A stretch of 64,000 nucleotides of DNA from contig OZ007579.1 in assembly GCA_963931925.1 (NCBI GenBank), forward strand, positions 42,153,197 through 42,217,196. Reading direction: 5' to 3'. A model generated the notes under the pieces. That model was not told where the DNA came from. It made no database searches and worked only from the letters and a program-made list of their open reading frames with translations. The DNA comes from Onchidella celtica (taxonomy: Eukaryota > Mollusca > Gastropoda > Systellommatophora > Onchidiidae). Numbering within the stretch: position 1 is the stretch's first letter; each line of letters starts with the position of its first letter. Made by a program: the position numbers and the translations under genes. Shown here piece after piece: positions 21,536 to 32,354 of this stretch.

Positions 21536-22482
21536 ATAATTATTTTCTGTCTAAGTACTTTTCAGAACAATTATCCAAACATTGGCTCCGCCAAAATCTA
21601 GCTTAATCGTTGCGTTTCATCTTCGAAAATTTCATGATTGAACATTCAGAACAATGTTTCCAAGTCTCCGTAGAGCAAGAGTGGGCCATCCCACATTTTG
21701 GGTGTTTTCCAAATAATTGTTTCTATAAAAAGACATTGACTCAATCTTGCTTAAAAAACATCTGTTGTATTCCTGTTCTTGATTGGTGGATATTTTTAAC
21801 ATGAAATCTTTGCTTTTACAAGTTATTAAAAGCTTCAAAACAGCGAAAGCTTCAGCCTTCATTTTCTCAATACATAGCCAATGTGGGATGGCCCACAGCC
21901 TGCTGTAAGGCAACCATAATAGCAGTAGACGTAAAATCCGCGCGCAAAAAAAAACACACCAAACAAACTACTTGGTGAATGTCTGAGAACAAACCATCCC
22001 AAGCAGAACTGTCTTCATCCTACATCGCTACATTGTGTACGTGGAATAATAACTTCCCAGAGAAATTCCATACTCTCGTTATCTATAGCTGGTCTGAAAA
22101 TAACATTCAGAAAGACAAAATAAAAGAGCGAAATAGAGGGGAGCACTCCCTTGCCTGTGTAATTCAAGGGCAACGTATTACGCAGGGGGCAGTGAGAGAG
22201 TTCCGGGGTTGAGTTCTCAGATAAATAATGATCATTGTCTGACGTAATTCAAAACTACGAGCTGGGAAGGGGAAATATCTTATCTACAATATTGGATCTG
22301 ACGATCGTTTTAAATAATCCGGCTAGACGCTATGCAAAATATACTGTATCTATGAATAGACTTTAGCGGATCATTATAAACCTGGCAACAAAAGTATGAA
22401 TCGAAAACCACACACGATGCTTGCATTATTCAAATCAAAATCAGTTCTCATGGGCAAAATCGCGATATGGGGGCCACCTTAA
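21536..22482. other. No gene seen
   Basis: AT-rich spacer. GTGGGCCATCCCACATT at 21683 and AATGTGGGATGGCCCACAG at 21880 are inverted and about 180 bp apart. They look like the arms of another small foldback element, but the outer ends are unclear. Confidence 0.4.
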
Positions 22483-22679
22483 GGGTTAAGCCATACCAAG
22501 GCTGGCGTAGGCCCCACACTGGTGGTTCACCACCTAATTATTATGCCTTACACTTAAACACTACTGATAACCCACACCGGGGCAGTGTGGCCAGTTAGTA
22601 GTGTTATAGTGTGGTCCATAATAATTAGATGGCGAGCCACCAGTGTGGGGCCTAGGCCAGCCTTGGTCTGGCTTAACCC
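22483..22679. mobile_element. Foldback MITE, PIF/Harbinger-like
   Basis: A 197-bp almost complete hairpin. The left arm runs GGGTTAAGCCATACCAAGGC, TGGCGTAGGCCCCACACTGG, then CTAATTATTATG; the right arm mirrors it to GGCTTAACCC. The element is flanked by TAA on both sides (22480-22482 and 22680-22682). A 3-bp TAA/TTA target duplication with GG-starting termini is the usual pattern of PIF/Harbinger elements. No coding capacity; transposition would need a transposase from elsewhere. Confidence 0.8.
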
Positions 22680-22682
22680 TAA

Positions 22683-23174
22683 AACTTCAAAATACCAAGG
22701 CCCTATCATGGACAGTCAACATTTCAATGACCCAACGCTCGAACTAGACCGGGGGGAGGGGAAGGAAGGTAAAGGCCAGGGGCTTGAAAAAAAGGTGCAG
22801 AGGGAAGGAGGAAGGGGGGGGGGGCAAAAATCGCCAAAATCGAAGTTACGTTCTTTATGGTTATAAGGATTCTGAAGCTCTCAGGAATGCATAATAACAT
22901 GTTTGTTGTAATAGCAATAATAATCATTATGACAATAACAGTAAAATATAAGTGGGGCGATATTATTAAGACTTCTTGGCACAGTTCTTGAAGTGCTCAA
23001 CACAAGGGCTCACTTTCAAGAGATGGATTATTTCAGCTGTTCCCTTCATTCATTGTGCCATCCATCGCCATGCAGATAAACATGTTTTGGGGGGTTTTAT
23101 CAATGTAAACATAAATCTTTTGCTCGTCATCTGCCAACTTTGCTGGATTTTTTTTTTTCTCGATTCTTCACTTC
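22683..23174. other. No gene seen
   Basis: Spacer containing a G-run (about 22812-22823). Reversed, 22826-22860 reads CGATTTTGGCGATTTTTGCC, similar to CGATTTTGGCGATATTG at 54634. Both probably belong to one unrecognised repeat. Confidence 0.35.
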
Positions 23175-23689
23175 TTTCTGTAGCGCGCTTTTGGTTTCCA
23201 AGGGGGCGAAAACTATGACGGGGGGGGGGGGGGTGATGGGAGCAAAAAAACAAAAACATGAATGGAGGATGATTTGGGGGCGAGTAGGGGCAGCCCCAGA
23301 CTTGTTCAACTGCACACGGAGATTGGTTTTATGAACAGATAAGGCCTTTTTTTTTTTCAAGTGGATTTGATTAAAAAAAAAAATGCTTTCTGTTTTATAA
23401 TGAATCATCATCTATTGACCTACAGACCTAAATATACATAGCGGTTTGAGGTGCAAATGCTCAGACCAGGGATCCCCGTAAAATATAGACCTAAATATAA
23501 TGAACAATCAACAGTCATTAATTAGGCTTTCAAAGACTTACCATCATAGTTTGTGTGTAATCTGTTTTCTTGCCAAATGTATCAGTTGGGTTTGAATAGG
23601 GACTTGAAAGGGGTTGGGGGGTGGTGGGTGATGAAAGAAACTTTGGAGGCTAAGGGGGCAAATTGCCTGGAAAAGGTTGAGAATCACTG
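23175..23689 (+). mobile_element. hAT-like non-autonomous element (family hAT-2), left end worn
   Basis: Ends GTTGAGAATCACTG, the mirror of a hAT-type CAGTG(A/G)TTCTCAAC terminus. The interior aligns with 42069-42486: GACTTGTTCAAC, GGTTTTATGAAC, CCATCATA(A/G)TTTGTGTGTA, GATGAAAGAAA and GGAGGCTAAG appear in the same order. The left terminus is not recognisable, so the start is approximate. Confidence 0.55.
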
Positions 23690-23912
23690 GTACAGATACA
23701 CCCAGAAAGATGAAACAGCCTTTCTGAGAACTGTAGTGGCCAGCGAAAGGAAGGAAGACCAGACCAGAAGACCTTTTGAGGGCTAAGATGGTTTTAGAGA
23801 CGACAAAAACAAGAAGAAAACAAGGAAAATGAATACTCAGAGCAGGTTTTCCCCTTAAGCCTATGGCTGCCTTTGGTCAGTTCTTCTTCTTCTTCTATCG
23901 AACACTAAATAA

Positions 23913-26900
23913 TTACACCGTTACACCTGTTTGTTTAATAAAATTTACAGTTACACATAAGTCGGTAAAACTACCATTTAATTTTTCTTCAATGGTAGAG
24001 GGGTTAGGCCAAAAATTGTCTCTCAGATCTGCATACCTTGGGCACTCCTGAAGAACATGAGCAACTGTCTCCTCCTGGCCACAATCACATAGTGGGGATT
24101 GTACCACTCTCAATTTATGCAGACGTTTTCTCAATCTTGCATGTCCTGTTCTAAGTCGAAAAATAATCACCTGGTCTTCCCGCTGGAGCTTGTGGTGTGC
24201 ATCATTGTTTGTTGTAAATTTGGTTTTCATAGCCTGGTCTATGAGTGTTTTAATCTCACTAAATGTTGCTGGAGTGTCAGTTTGTAATAATGTACTTCCA
24301 GTCTTTGCCAGTTGATCAGCCTTCTCATTTCCTGGTATACCAACATGTGACGGAATCCATTGTAGATATACCCGTTTGCACTCTTTTCCTAGATTATTTA
24401 GTGATTCATTCAGGGCATATGTCTCTTCCGTATTTGATTGTAAACTTTGGAGTACCGACAATGCGTCTGTCAAAAACACAACCCTTGTTCTGCTTATGTT
24501 CACATCTTCCTCTAGTATCCTCACTGCATGTTTTAGTGCTTCCATTTCTGCTTTGTAATTAGAGCAAATTTCTCCTGTTGCAGTACCCTGAGAGATCTCT
24601 TGTCCAGATGGTAGCTTTATGTAAATTCCTCCACCTCCGTTTTGACCTTCTGTGCTTGAGCCATCTGTGTAAACATGTATCCATTTGCTGTTGGGGTAAT
24701 TTTCTTCCAGATGTGACATAGCCAAAATTTGTAGTTCATTTGGAGCAGTATCATTTTTACATTGGATTCCTGGTATGACTGTATTAATTTTGAAATTGCT
24801 GTGGCTTTCATGAGGAGCAGTGCTGTTGAAAGTTTGTATTGGTATCGGCTCAGTATTGAGAACTTCATGTTTTCGACACATTTCTTTATGAAAGGCTACT
24901 GCACTAGATCTCTTTAGTTGGGTCTCACATGGTTGACTAATCCTTGGGTGAAGAGGGTGATGAGTCATCCTTTTTGCTTTTTCCATTGCTTTGGTTGAAC
25001 TTATGTGTCTTCTTTCTTCTAGAGTTTGGATTTTATTTGTGTTGAGGAGGCTCTGGATTGGTGTTGTTTTCATTGCTCCGGTCATAATTCTCATTGCTTG
25101 ATTTTGTGTCTTTTCCAGCTTATCCAGGTTTGTTTTGGCGGCTGAGTTTGTTGCAGCTGACATACCATATTCCAAGGCCGGTCTTACCCTACCACAGTAG
25201 GCTCTTCTTAATGTAGTGTTGTTCGATCCCCATTTAGTTCCTGCCAATTTTTTCATAATCGAGAGGCGCCTTTGTGCTTTATTTGTGGCATTAGTAATAT
25301 GTGGATTCCATGTTAGCCTTTTGTCAAGCTGAACACCCAGGTAGGTTGCTGTTTCAGTTTCTCTGAGGGGTTGGCCTGCCAGCGATAATTTGACAGTCTT
25401 GAATTTTCTTTTCAGTGTAAACACAGTGAAGGTAGTTTTTCCTTTATTAATGACTAGTTTGTTCTCAGTTGTCCACCTGTGCAGGTTGTTTAGAGCATCT
25501 TGCATTCTGATCTGGGCAGTTCCTATGTATTCTTCTGCACTCCATATGGCCAAGTCATCTGCGTAGAGAGCTCCTTTGACTTTCCTGGGCAGAGTTTTGA
25601 TGAGGTCATCAATGTATACCAAGAACAGGATTGGAGAAAGTATTCCTCCCTGTGGTACTCCATTTTTCCGCTTGTGTTTCTTGCTTTTAATCCCATTGAT
25701 TTGTACTTTTGCTTCCCTGTCCAAAATCCAGTTTTTGATCCAGGCAAGCATGGTTCCTTTCACTTCTTTGTCCGCCAGCTTAATAAGAAGGCGTTCCTTC
25801 CAGACCCTGTCAAATGCAGTTTGTAGGTCGATCCATGTTGTTACCATGCTGTGTTTCTTCTGAAAAGTATCTTCAATTTCTTGGGAAAGGTATAATATTT
25901 GGTCCTCTGTAGATCTGTATTTTCTAAAGCCAGCCTGTTCATCAATTAGCAGTTTGTTGGATTCCAAGTGCCACATTAGTCTTGTGTTTATCATTCTTTC
26001 CATGAGTTTTCCTACACAACTTAGCAAGCTGATTGGTCGATAACTCTTGGCTTCTTGCTTTGGTTTTCCTGCTTTGTGTATTGGGCATATATTTGCTAGC
26101 TTCCATTTTTTCGGGACTTTACCTTGTCTCCAGCTTGAGTTGTAAATTTTAAGCAGTTTTGTTTTGGCTGTTTCACCCAAATTTTTAAGCATTTCATTGG
26201 TAATATCATCAGGTCCAGGAGATTTTTTGAGTTTCAATGCTTTTAGTGCCTTTTCAAGTTCTTTCCTGCTGAATGTTTTAGTCATGTTTGGGTTATTACA
26301 GGTCTCCTTCAATCTTGTGTTTAAAATTTCCTTTGCTTCCTCATGTTCTTCTTTATTAACATTAATGTCTCCACTTTGTTGAAATTGTTTCATGAGCAAG
26401 TTTGCTGCCTTCTTTCCAGTTTCTCTTTCTATAACAATTGGTGGTGTTGTTCTCCTTTCCTCGTTTAGTTGTTTCATTAACTTCCATAATTTGCCACCTT
26501 CTTTGTCCATATCTATGTCTCTAGTCTTTTCTGCCCAACTTTTCTTGATTTCAGTATTTTTGTACAAGTTGTATTCAGCTGCTGTTTTCTTCCAGTAGAT
26601 ATGGCTCTCCGCTGTCTTGTCTTCCTCTGCGATCCTCCTTGCTTCCTCTATCTTTCCCTCCAATTCCTCAAGTTTCTCTGTCCAATATGGCTTACAATTT
26701 TTGATTGCTCCTCTAGGAATACTTTCTGTTGCTGCTTTGAGGATGGCCTTATTAAAGTTTTTTGCTGCTCTTTCAACATTTTTGCTTTTTTCCATTTCAT
26801 TAGTGTATTTATTGGTTAAAACCTCAAATAGTGTCCAATTTGCTTTCCTGTAATTCCATCTCGGTAGTCTGTTTTCACTGTTTCTCTCTATGTCAACATT

Positions 26901-27734
26901 TACATTGAAGTACACAGGTCTGTGGTCAGAGGTTCCCAACTGTTTCCCAACCATTCTATCTGTACACTTGTCCATGTCTTCTGATACAAAGGCCAAATCC
27001 GGGTTGCTGGTTGTATGCCATATCTGGCTGAGGAAAGTGTCTGTATCCTCCAAGTCATGTACTAGTATTAATCTATTTTCATCTTGCCAGTTTTCAACTT
27101 CTTCTCCTCTTTTGTCAAGCTCGTTGTATCCCCAACTTGGTGAGTGGCTGTTGAAGTCTCCCAATATTATCCATTTTTCATACTTGACTTGTATCTTGTC
27201 CATAGAAAGCATCCTCTTGTCTGAGCAGTATAAATTCACTATAGTATAAGTACCAGCGTTCAAATAAAGGTCTACCTGAAGAATTTCTGCTTCATTGTCA
27301 GTTTCTATTACAGTGTCTTCTGCCTGGATGTCGTTTCGGACTAGTGTGAGTACTCCTCCACCCTTCTGTCCTGTTCGTTGGTGGCGGAATGATTGATAGC
27401 CTCTGATGGAGAATCTGTATTCTGGAAATGGGAAGTGTGTTTCTTGAATACATATAACATCAATTTCCTCCTCTCGTAACCTCTTTTCCAGATCTTGCTT
27501 TTTTCGGGTCAATCCTTTAGCATTCCATTGTGCGATTTTTAATAGTTTGGAGTGTTGAGTCAATTCTGGTTCAGGTGTACTCTTCTGAGGATTCCTGGTC
27601 TTTATCCGTTGAGATTTTTCATTTCTTTCTTTATGATTTCGACCGCATAAGTGGATATCCAGCCAATCGCGGTTAACTGGCAGGATAGTATAGGACAGGC
27701 ATTTGTTTGGGCCACCTTTTCTAGGCCTCTCCAC
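23913..27734 (-). CDS. LINE polyprotein: AP endonuclease - reverse transcriptase - RNase H
   Basis: The polyprotein nicks target DNA, reverse-transcribes the element RNA and degrades the RNA strand. Endonuclease, about residues 66-290: KIAQWNAKGL, VICIQETHFP, ILGDFNSHSPSWG (near 190) and TSDHRPVYFN (near 268). RT, about 510-800: KSPGPDDITNEML, YRPISLLSCVGKL, EQAGFRKYRSTEDQ, TTWIDLQTAFDRVW, GVPQGGILSPILF and catalytic ALYADDLAIW (near 721). RNase H, about 1015-1145: HVYTDGSST, YKAEMEALKHAV, VVFLTDALSVLQSL and SHVGIPGNEKADQLAK, so the D-E-D-D residues are present. The C-terminal CDCGQEETVAHVLQEC is a zinc-binding-like motif. The frame is entered at a GTG; there is no in-frame ATG upstream of the endonuclease, so the start mechanism is open. 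Intact throughout. Confidence 0.93.
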   Translation of the reverse strand: MERPRKGGPNKCLSYTILPVNRDWLDIHLCGRNHKERNEKSQRIKTRNPQKSTPEPELTQHSKLLKIAQWNAKGLTRKKQDLEKRLREEEIDVICIQETHFPFPEYRFSIRGYQSFRHQRTGQKGGGVLTLVRNDIQAEDTVIETDNEAEILQVDLYLNAGTYTIVNLYCSDKRMLSMDKIQVKYEKWIILGDFNSHSPSWGYNELDKRGEEVENWQDENRLILVHDLEDTDTFLSQIWHTTSNPDLAFVSEDMDKCTDRMVGKQLGTSDHRPVYFNVNVDIERNSENRLPRWNYRKANWTLFEVLTNKYTNEMEKSKNVERAAKNFNKAILKAATESIPRGAIKNCKPYWTEKLEELEGKIEEARRIAEEDKTAESHIYWKKTAAEYNLYKNTEIKKSWAEKTRDIDMDKEGGKLWKLMKQLNEERRTTPPIVIERETGKKAANLLMKQFQQSGDINVNKEEHEEAKEILNTRLKETCNNPNMTKTFSRKELEKALKALKLKKSPGPDDITNEMLKNLGETAKTKLLKIYNSSWRQGKVPKKWKLANICPIHKAGKPKQEAKSYRPISLLSCVGKLMERMINTRLMWHLESNKLLIDEQAGFRKYRSTEDQILYLSQEIEDTFQKKHSMVTTWIDLQTAFDRVWKERLLIKLADKEVKGTMLAWIKNWILDREAKVQINGIKSKKHKRKNGVPQGGILSPILFLVYIDDLIKTLPRKVKGALYADDLAIWSAEEYIGTAQIRMQDALNNLHRWTTENKLVINKGKTTFTVFTLKRKFKTVKLSLAGQPLRETETATYLGVQLDKRLTWNPHITNATNKAQRRLSIMKKLAGTKWGSNNTTLRRAYCGRVRPALEYGMSAATNSAAKTNLDKLEKTQNQAMRIMTGAMKTTPIQSLLNTNKIQTLEERRHISSTKAMEKAKRMTHHPLHPRISQPCETQLKRSSAVAFHKEMCRKHEVLNTEPIPIQTFNSTAPHESHSNFKINTVIPGIQCKNDTAPNELQILAMSHLEENYPNSKWIHVYTDGSSTEGQNGGGGIYIKLPSGQEISQGTATGEICSNYKAEMEALKHAVRILEEDVNISRTRVVFLTDALSVLQSLQSNTEETYALNESLNNLGKECKRVYLQWIPSHVGIPGNEKADQLAKTGSTLLQTDTPATFSEIKTLIDQAMKTKFTTNNDAHHKLQREDQVIIFRLRTGHARLRKRLHKLRVVQSPLCDCGQEETVAHVLQECPRYADLRDNFWPNPSTIEEKLNGSFTDLCVTVNFIKQTGVTV

Positions 27735-27925
27735 TGATGGTGGTAAGCAGTGCTATCCTTAAAAGGCTGCTTAGTCGCCAGAGGTGCTGCCGAGCTACAT
27801 TGCTGTCCTGGGTCAATGTAAGAGCGACCAAAATCCCTGACCGCTACACGTGCAAGTTTGTGACTAATGGCTTCCAGTGCTATCCTACACCTGCCACCGT
27901 TACCACTTGCCTGTCGCCGTGAGAC
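27735..27925 (-). promoter_or_regulatory. Leader of the EN-RT-RNase H LINE, shared with the other LINE family
   Basis: Read on the minus strand, it carries ACGGCGA.GGC.AGTG, CGGTGGCAG, GGATAGCACTGGAAGC, a CACGT, TGGTCGCT, GGCAGCAC, GCAGCCTTTTAAGGATAGCA, CTGCTTACC, CTAGAAAAGGTGGCCC and GCGGTCGAAA. The same series stands in the same order in front of the endonuclease of the RTE-like family (57765-58045 and 18340-18614). The coding sequences downstream are unrelated. Role unknown; an internal promoter, an IRES or a shared recombination module are all possible. Confidence 0.65.
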
Positions 27926-27930
27926 TTAAT

Positions 27931-28404
27931 AAGAGCGAGGGAAAGTTAACTGGAGTGCATCCTGAATTTAGAATTTTTTAAAGTGCCTAAAACTAAGGAG
28001 ATTGAATAATTTTGGTTAAATTTACTTAATACAAACTTTGGATCTGGTGTAATTATCTTAAAATAGTGATGTGCATCTTGCTTTGTTTTGCACCAATGGT
28101 CAAGCAAGTCTGACTTTCGCGAATGATTTCTTTTCGGAGTTTTCTCTCCTAGATGGACTGCCTTACAGGGCTTATGAGCTCCATCTACCCATGGTTGACA
28201 GTTATGTTCAGAACTGCTTATTCAATTCGCAGCTAACCTGTATATCTACAGGCCCTTCCCCCATCCACAACCCAGGGGACCCGCCATGTCGGGGATGTCA
28301 GCCCCTCATGGTTTGGTCAGTTAAATCGTTTAATTTTCCGACGTTGTAAGTTTATTGCCAGAACCAGTGAAATCAGCCCTCCAGGAAGGTACGCATTGTT
28401 GAGG
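27931..28404. other. No gene seen
   Basis: Spacer between the LINE leader and a minisatellite. A 92-codon plus frame at 28071-28349 has no recognised family. Confidence 0.35.
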
Positions 28405-28560
28405 TTTCCAGCTAAGTCCAAGTTCCTAATACCAACATTGATAAGATTAACATTTACAGCTAAGTCCAAGCTCCTAATACCAACATTGATAAGATTAACA
28501 TTTCCAGCTAAGTCCAAGCTCCTAATACCAACATTGATAAGATTAACATTTCCAGCTCTA
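28405..28560. repeat. 48-bp minisatellite, 3.3 copies
   Basis: Copies start at 28405, 28453 and 28501, with a partial fourth at 28549. Each contains TTTCCAGCTAAGTCCAAG and CCTAATACCAACATTGATAA. The 48-base unit leaves a minus frame open as 16-residue repeats (GNVNLINVGIRSLDLA); there is no further evidence for a protein. Confidence 0.85.
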
Positions 28561-29529
28561 GCAAACAATTGACAGATTGCAGTAACATCGTCCATAACAG
28601 TGCTAGGGTTAAAGAAAAACTTTACACAGACAGGCAGATGGTCGAACAAACAGACAGACAGATAGCCGGACAGACAGACAGCCAGATAGGCAAAGAATAA
28701 TGAGACCAATCGACGCCAAGTACCTTGTCAGGGAAGACCATGATAACCTTACAGATGAGGGGAAATAACTCTGGATGATTGCTCAAATCCACCAGAGAAA
28801 TGCCGTCAATCTTATCTCTGTCGGTGGCACGAGTAAGTAGCAATGTCAAGGTAACTTCTATAAACAGCGCTAGGGAATTGCAGTAGAACTGGAGACGGGT
28901 ACTGCGGGGAACTCTTTCGTGACAGGAGATAAAGATTTCTCGCAGTGGGTGGAAGACCTAGATTTCTCTCTTTGCATACTGTACTTAGGCCGAGAATGAA
29001 AATTTATGTAGGCAGCATTCTTTCTTTTGTGAGAGACCTACTTTCTTTGCCTCATACATACAGTATGTTACTGATAACATTTTTTTCCCAAAGAAATATC
29101 CTTGATTTATGGCGTAACACCTTCGGAGCTTTCTCCCGCACACGAAACTATTAATTCGGGCGCCTGACAAATCGTTTTAATTTTAACCATTTCTCCATTT
29201 CACAATCACCTTGAACGCTTCCTCCATTTTTAATACGTTTCAAACTTTAGTGCATACTTTTTCATTTTTTTTTTTATTGTTAGTTTTTAAATCGAACTTT
29301 TGTGAGATGCTTTTTCTAATTTTTAAAGAAGACTTTTCGCCATCTTTTTACTTCGGAGCACCCAAGTCTCTTCCAAATTTTCACATAATAAGACTTAAGG
29401 CTTTCTGTCGTATTTTACGATGTCTTCTAGATTCCCATAATGTGTACTTTCTTTGCTTTTCTCTTAATAATGTCGGTGTTATGTCTTTGACAAATGAGTT
29501 CATATGATATAAACACTGCAAAAAATTAT
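28561..29529. other. No gene seen; CAGA-rich simple sequence
   Basis: 28628-28695 is rich in CAGACAGA units. The remainder is AT-rich spacer without exons. Confidence 0.45.
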
Positions 29530-29615
29530 TGAGTCAGCTGGATTTGAACCTAGATCCTGGATCCTCTGTCTGGGCAAACAGCTCTAACATCCGGGTCTCT
29601 TTGCTGGCGTACGTA
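29530..29615 (-). repeat. tRNA-like remnant (possible SINE head)
   Basis: On the minus strand GTTAGAGCTGTTTGCCCAGA resembles a D-arm/A-box region and GGTTCAAATCC is a perfect B box 30-odd bases later. The arms do not close into a full cloverleaf, so this is more likely a decayed tRNA-derived SINE head than a tRNA gene. Confidence 0.4.
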
Positions 29616-30104
29616 TTGGAAAACCAATCACCACAGTCATAACACATCTGCCTAAGTCATTTTTACATTTTCAGAAAGAATGAAAAAGTATCATTGCTTT
29701 GCAAATGTTGTGACTTACACAATAGTGGTTTCGTGTCAAAATTCAGACCTTGAACGCTCGATGCAAAACTTCATGCTTTTCAGGAAACAAAACACATTAA
29801 CTTTGTTTTATTTGGGACTTTGGGCCCTTCCCTAAAAATGTCTAAAAAATGACATAGGCAATTGTGTTATCACTGTGACGTAATGCACTTTTCTCTTAGG
29901 AGTGCAGACTGAAAACATTCGCTCTATAAAGTGCAACAGGGCATCAAGCCAACTTGGAACCGTGCAAGCTAGAAAGCTTCCTACCTATACGCATAATTAT
30001 TATCTCTTTTTCAGAAGTTTCGAGTTGTTAGTTACCGTCAATCCTCCCTCCCCCACCCCTTCCCCCACACTTCCATGCCCCTCAAGCTAGTGGGGCACAG
30101 AGTC
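29616..30104. other. No gene seen
   Basis: AT-rich spacer; short open frames only. Confidence 0.4.
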
Positions 30105-30250
30105 TAATCTGTTTCTGCGACTGTTTTGACTCATAGGGCGCGGCCTTTCTTTCAGTCACTGTTTCAAGACAGTTTTGGCTTGCCCAAATTAATGGAATAG
30201 ACTTATTTCGATCTCTTCAGTTAGGGAAACCCCGTTTAACTCAGTGCTGC
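30105..30250 (+). repeat. Dispersed family A copy
   Basis: AATCTGTTTCTGCGACTGTT, TTGACTCATAGGG, CACTGTTTCAAGACAGTTTT and AGACTTATTTCGATCTC follow the family order, with AACCCCGTTTAACTCAG near the end. Confidence 0.55.
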
Positions 30251-30867
30251 ACAAGTCTAAGTTGGGGGATGGGGTGGGGGTCGTTTCTGGGAAAGGCAAC
30301 GTAATATGAATTAGCGGGTGTCTTCTTGTGCACGTTTCAAAATGTTTGGAACTGTTTTTTGGACAAAAAATTATGAAAAGGAAAAATGGAAATATTCCAA
30401 TTAAAATTCTTGAATTAATTAGGCTTTGATCGTAACTTTCATTAATTTTAATTTAGCAAGCAATTTGAGTCGCATGGCAAATTGTATTGTTCGAGTGATT
30501 ATCAAATATTCGTTAATCATTTACTAGAAGATTCGATACTGATTCGAACACCTGACCGTTTCTGCACTAAATAGGTGTTGGTGCTGGATGAGTTCTCGCG
30601 AGTGAAGTGGGAAGTATTGTCTTTCTAGCTTGCTACCATCACTAGGTCACACTACTTGCTGGCTTCATTTGTAATTAGGCTTATTTTCAAATGAATGTGT
30701 TAAATTTCGAAACTGTCTCCCCAACCACTGCGATTGGAAAAAACCAAAAAACTGCAAACTTGAGTGTCAGATAATTTCAAAACCGTTCGAACGAACACGA
30801 GACACAGGTCACAATTCGAATATTCGAAAGTGTGTGTAGATTACCCGAAGTCAGAATGTGGCCAAGA
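30251..30867. other. No gene seen
   Basis: AT-rich spacer with no supported feature. Confidence 0.4.
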
Positions 30868-30990
30868 AGAAAAAAATGTATGTAGCAAAGCCTTGCGTAA
30901 GAAATGATACAAAAACTATACAATCAAACGCAACGAAAAAGGAAAGACAAATCAAATTTTTGGTACATTAACCTTCGTCAGGAAAAAAAA
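30868..30990 (-). repeat. Dispersed repeat family E
   Basis: Reverse-strand copy: ATGTAGCAAAGCCTTGCGTA, AAGAAATGATACAAAAAC and AATCAAACGCAACG match the reversed text at 5991-6105. The associated AACCTTCGTCAGGAAA matches the CCTGAAGAAGGT phrase there. Confidence 0.55.
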
Positions 30991-32318
30991 TGTAGCAAGA
31001 CAGAAAATTAAACAAATAAAAAAATCGTAGAACATTTAATAAACGCTGGCACTTAACATCTGTGAGTCCCAAACTTCTCGAAGCGCAGCATGTCTGTCAA
31101 AGCATTGACATCTTATCATCGGTATGGGCCCCTGGACAAAGCAAGGAGCTGGTGCCCCTGGTTTAAAAAATCAATGTAAATTTGCATGCATGGGGCCCCT
31201 TAAACCCTTGGGGCAGTTGCCAGTTGTGCCCATGCGCTTAGACTGCTCTATGTCAATACTGTATCTTTTTTAAAAAATATACTATTTTGTCGAATACCCC
31301 AAAATCGGCAAGCATATTAATTTTCTTTGCTTCTTTGGTCCATGGTTTTTTAAGTGGTGTCAGATGTTTTATGTGATGTGTAGAAAACTTTTGATCAAAT
31401 TTATCCCACATTCAGAGGCGGAGACGAGACGGAAGAGAAGCGTAAAAACTTGGGGGTAATTTATAAACTTCAGCGTAAACAAATCAAAGATAATTGGTAA
31501 ACTGGAATTCTCTTTATAGCTGCCAGATGCCCCGATTTCTTTGGTTGGGATAAACCAAAGCTTATTAAGATCTATAGAGATCTATTTTTTTTACATGATA
31601 AACAATCTTGAGACTGCCGTTTTAAATCAAAGACTGGAATTAAAAACTGTTATTGATCGTGGGATGAAAATTGTACTTTGCCCTCCGTTTTACATTAAAT
31701 AAAAAAATAAAAAGCATCTTGGATACCCCCCCCCCCACCCCCCTTTCCTAATATTTACGAAATAAGCTTTGTCCAGAGTTTCAGCTGTTGGTTCTTGAAA
31801 CCTTGAGATCTCCCATCAAAATAATCTGCAATGCGTCCATATCTAATCCTTTGGATGACGTACGTGAGGTCCGTACGTGAACGTTTGTCTTAATATGAAT
31901 AGTGTCCAATACACTCAGGAATATTAGCATCTTATGTAGTTTCTGAGATTTTCATATCGCCTCAGCTTCAAAGCATGCCCTTCGTCTATTTACTTGGATA
32001 TTGTGTGGTCATAATTATTTAAAACTAACACTTACTTTGGTTGACTGCCAAAACTCAATGATTTGTACAAAAGAGTAATTATGACATGTTACAGACTGTC
32101 CTTGCTGTTCACCTAAAGAGGACTGATCGCGTAAGGACTTGTAGAGGTCCTTAGGACATGGCACTTGCTCGAAACTCATTGAATAAAAAACAGTCAATGG
32201 ACATTTTCAAACTTTACCATTCTAAACTGGACATCAACAAACACGTAAGTCCAAAACAATATTTCTGATACAGGGAACATCAGCTCTTTTGGAATTAAGT
32301 TTTTTTCATACAAACCAG
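30991..32318. other. No gene seen
   Basis: About 1.3 kb of AT-rich spacer. 31115-31235 holds inverted GGGCCCCT/AGGGGCC-like pieces that may be a worn DNA element. No exon. Confidence 0.4.
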
Positions 32319-32354
32319 AGAGAGAGGGGGGAGGGGGAGAGAGAGAGAGAGGAG

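Larger units (their letters stand above)
23880..27930 (-). mobile_element. LINE with EN-RT-RNase H (I/Nimb-like), apparently whole
   Basis: Minus-strand non-LTR retrotransposon. One continuous 1273-codon frame fills nearly the whole element. It is preceded by a ~190-bp leader (27735-27925) and followed by only ~15 nt and a GAA-repeat tail (23881-23896 on the plus strand reads TTC units). An RNase H domain after RT, and a C-terminal C-x-C-x7-H-x4-C motif, place it in the I group; Nimb is my best guess. No separate gag-like ORF1 is present. No stop or frameshift was seen, so the copy is young. Target duplication not found. Confidence 0.9.

Noticed and set aside
28317-28709. Minus frame with 16-residue repeats (GNVNLINVGIRSLDLA)
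   Set aside because: The 48-bp minisatellite explains it; there is no start or splice context.
29530-29615. A tRNA gene on the minus strand
   Set aside because: Only the B box is perfect; the D and anticodon arms do not fold convincingly.
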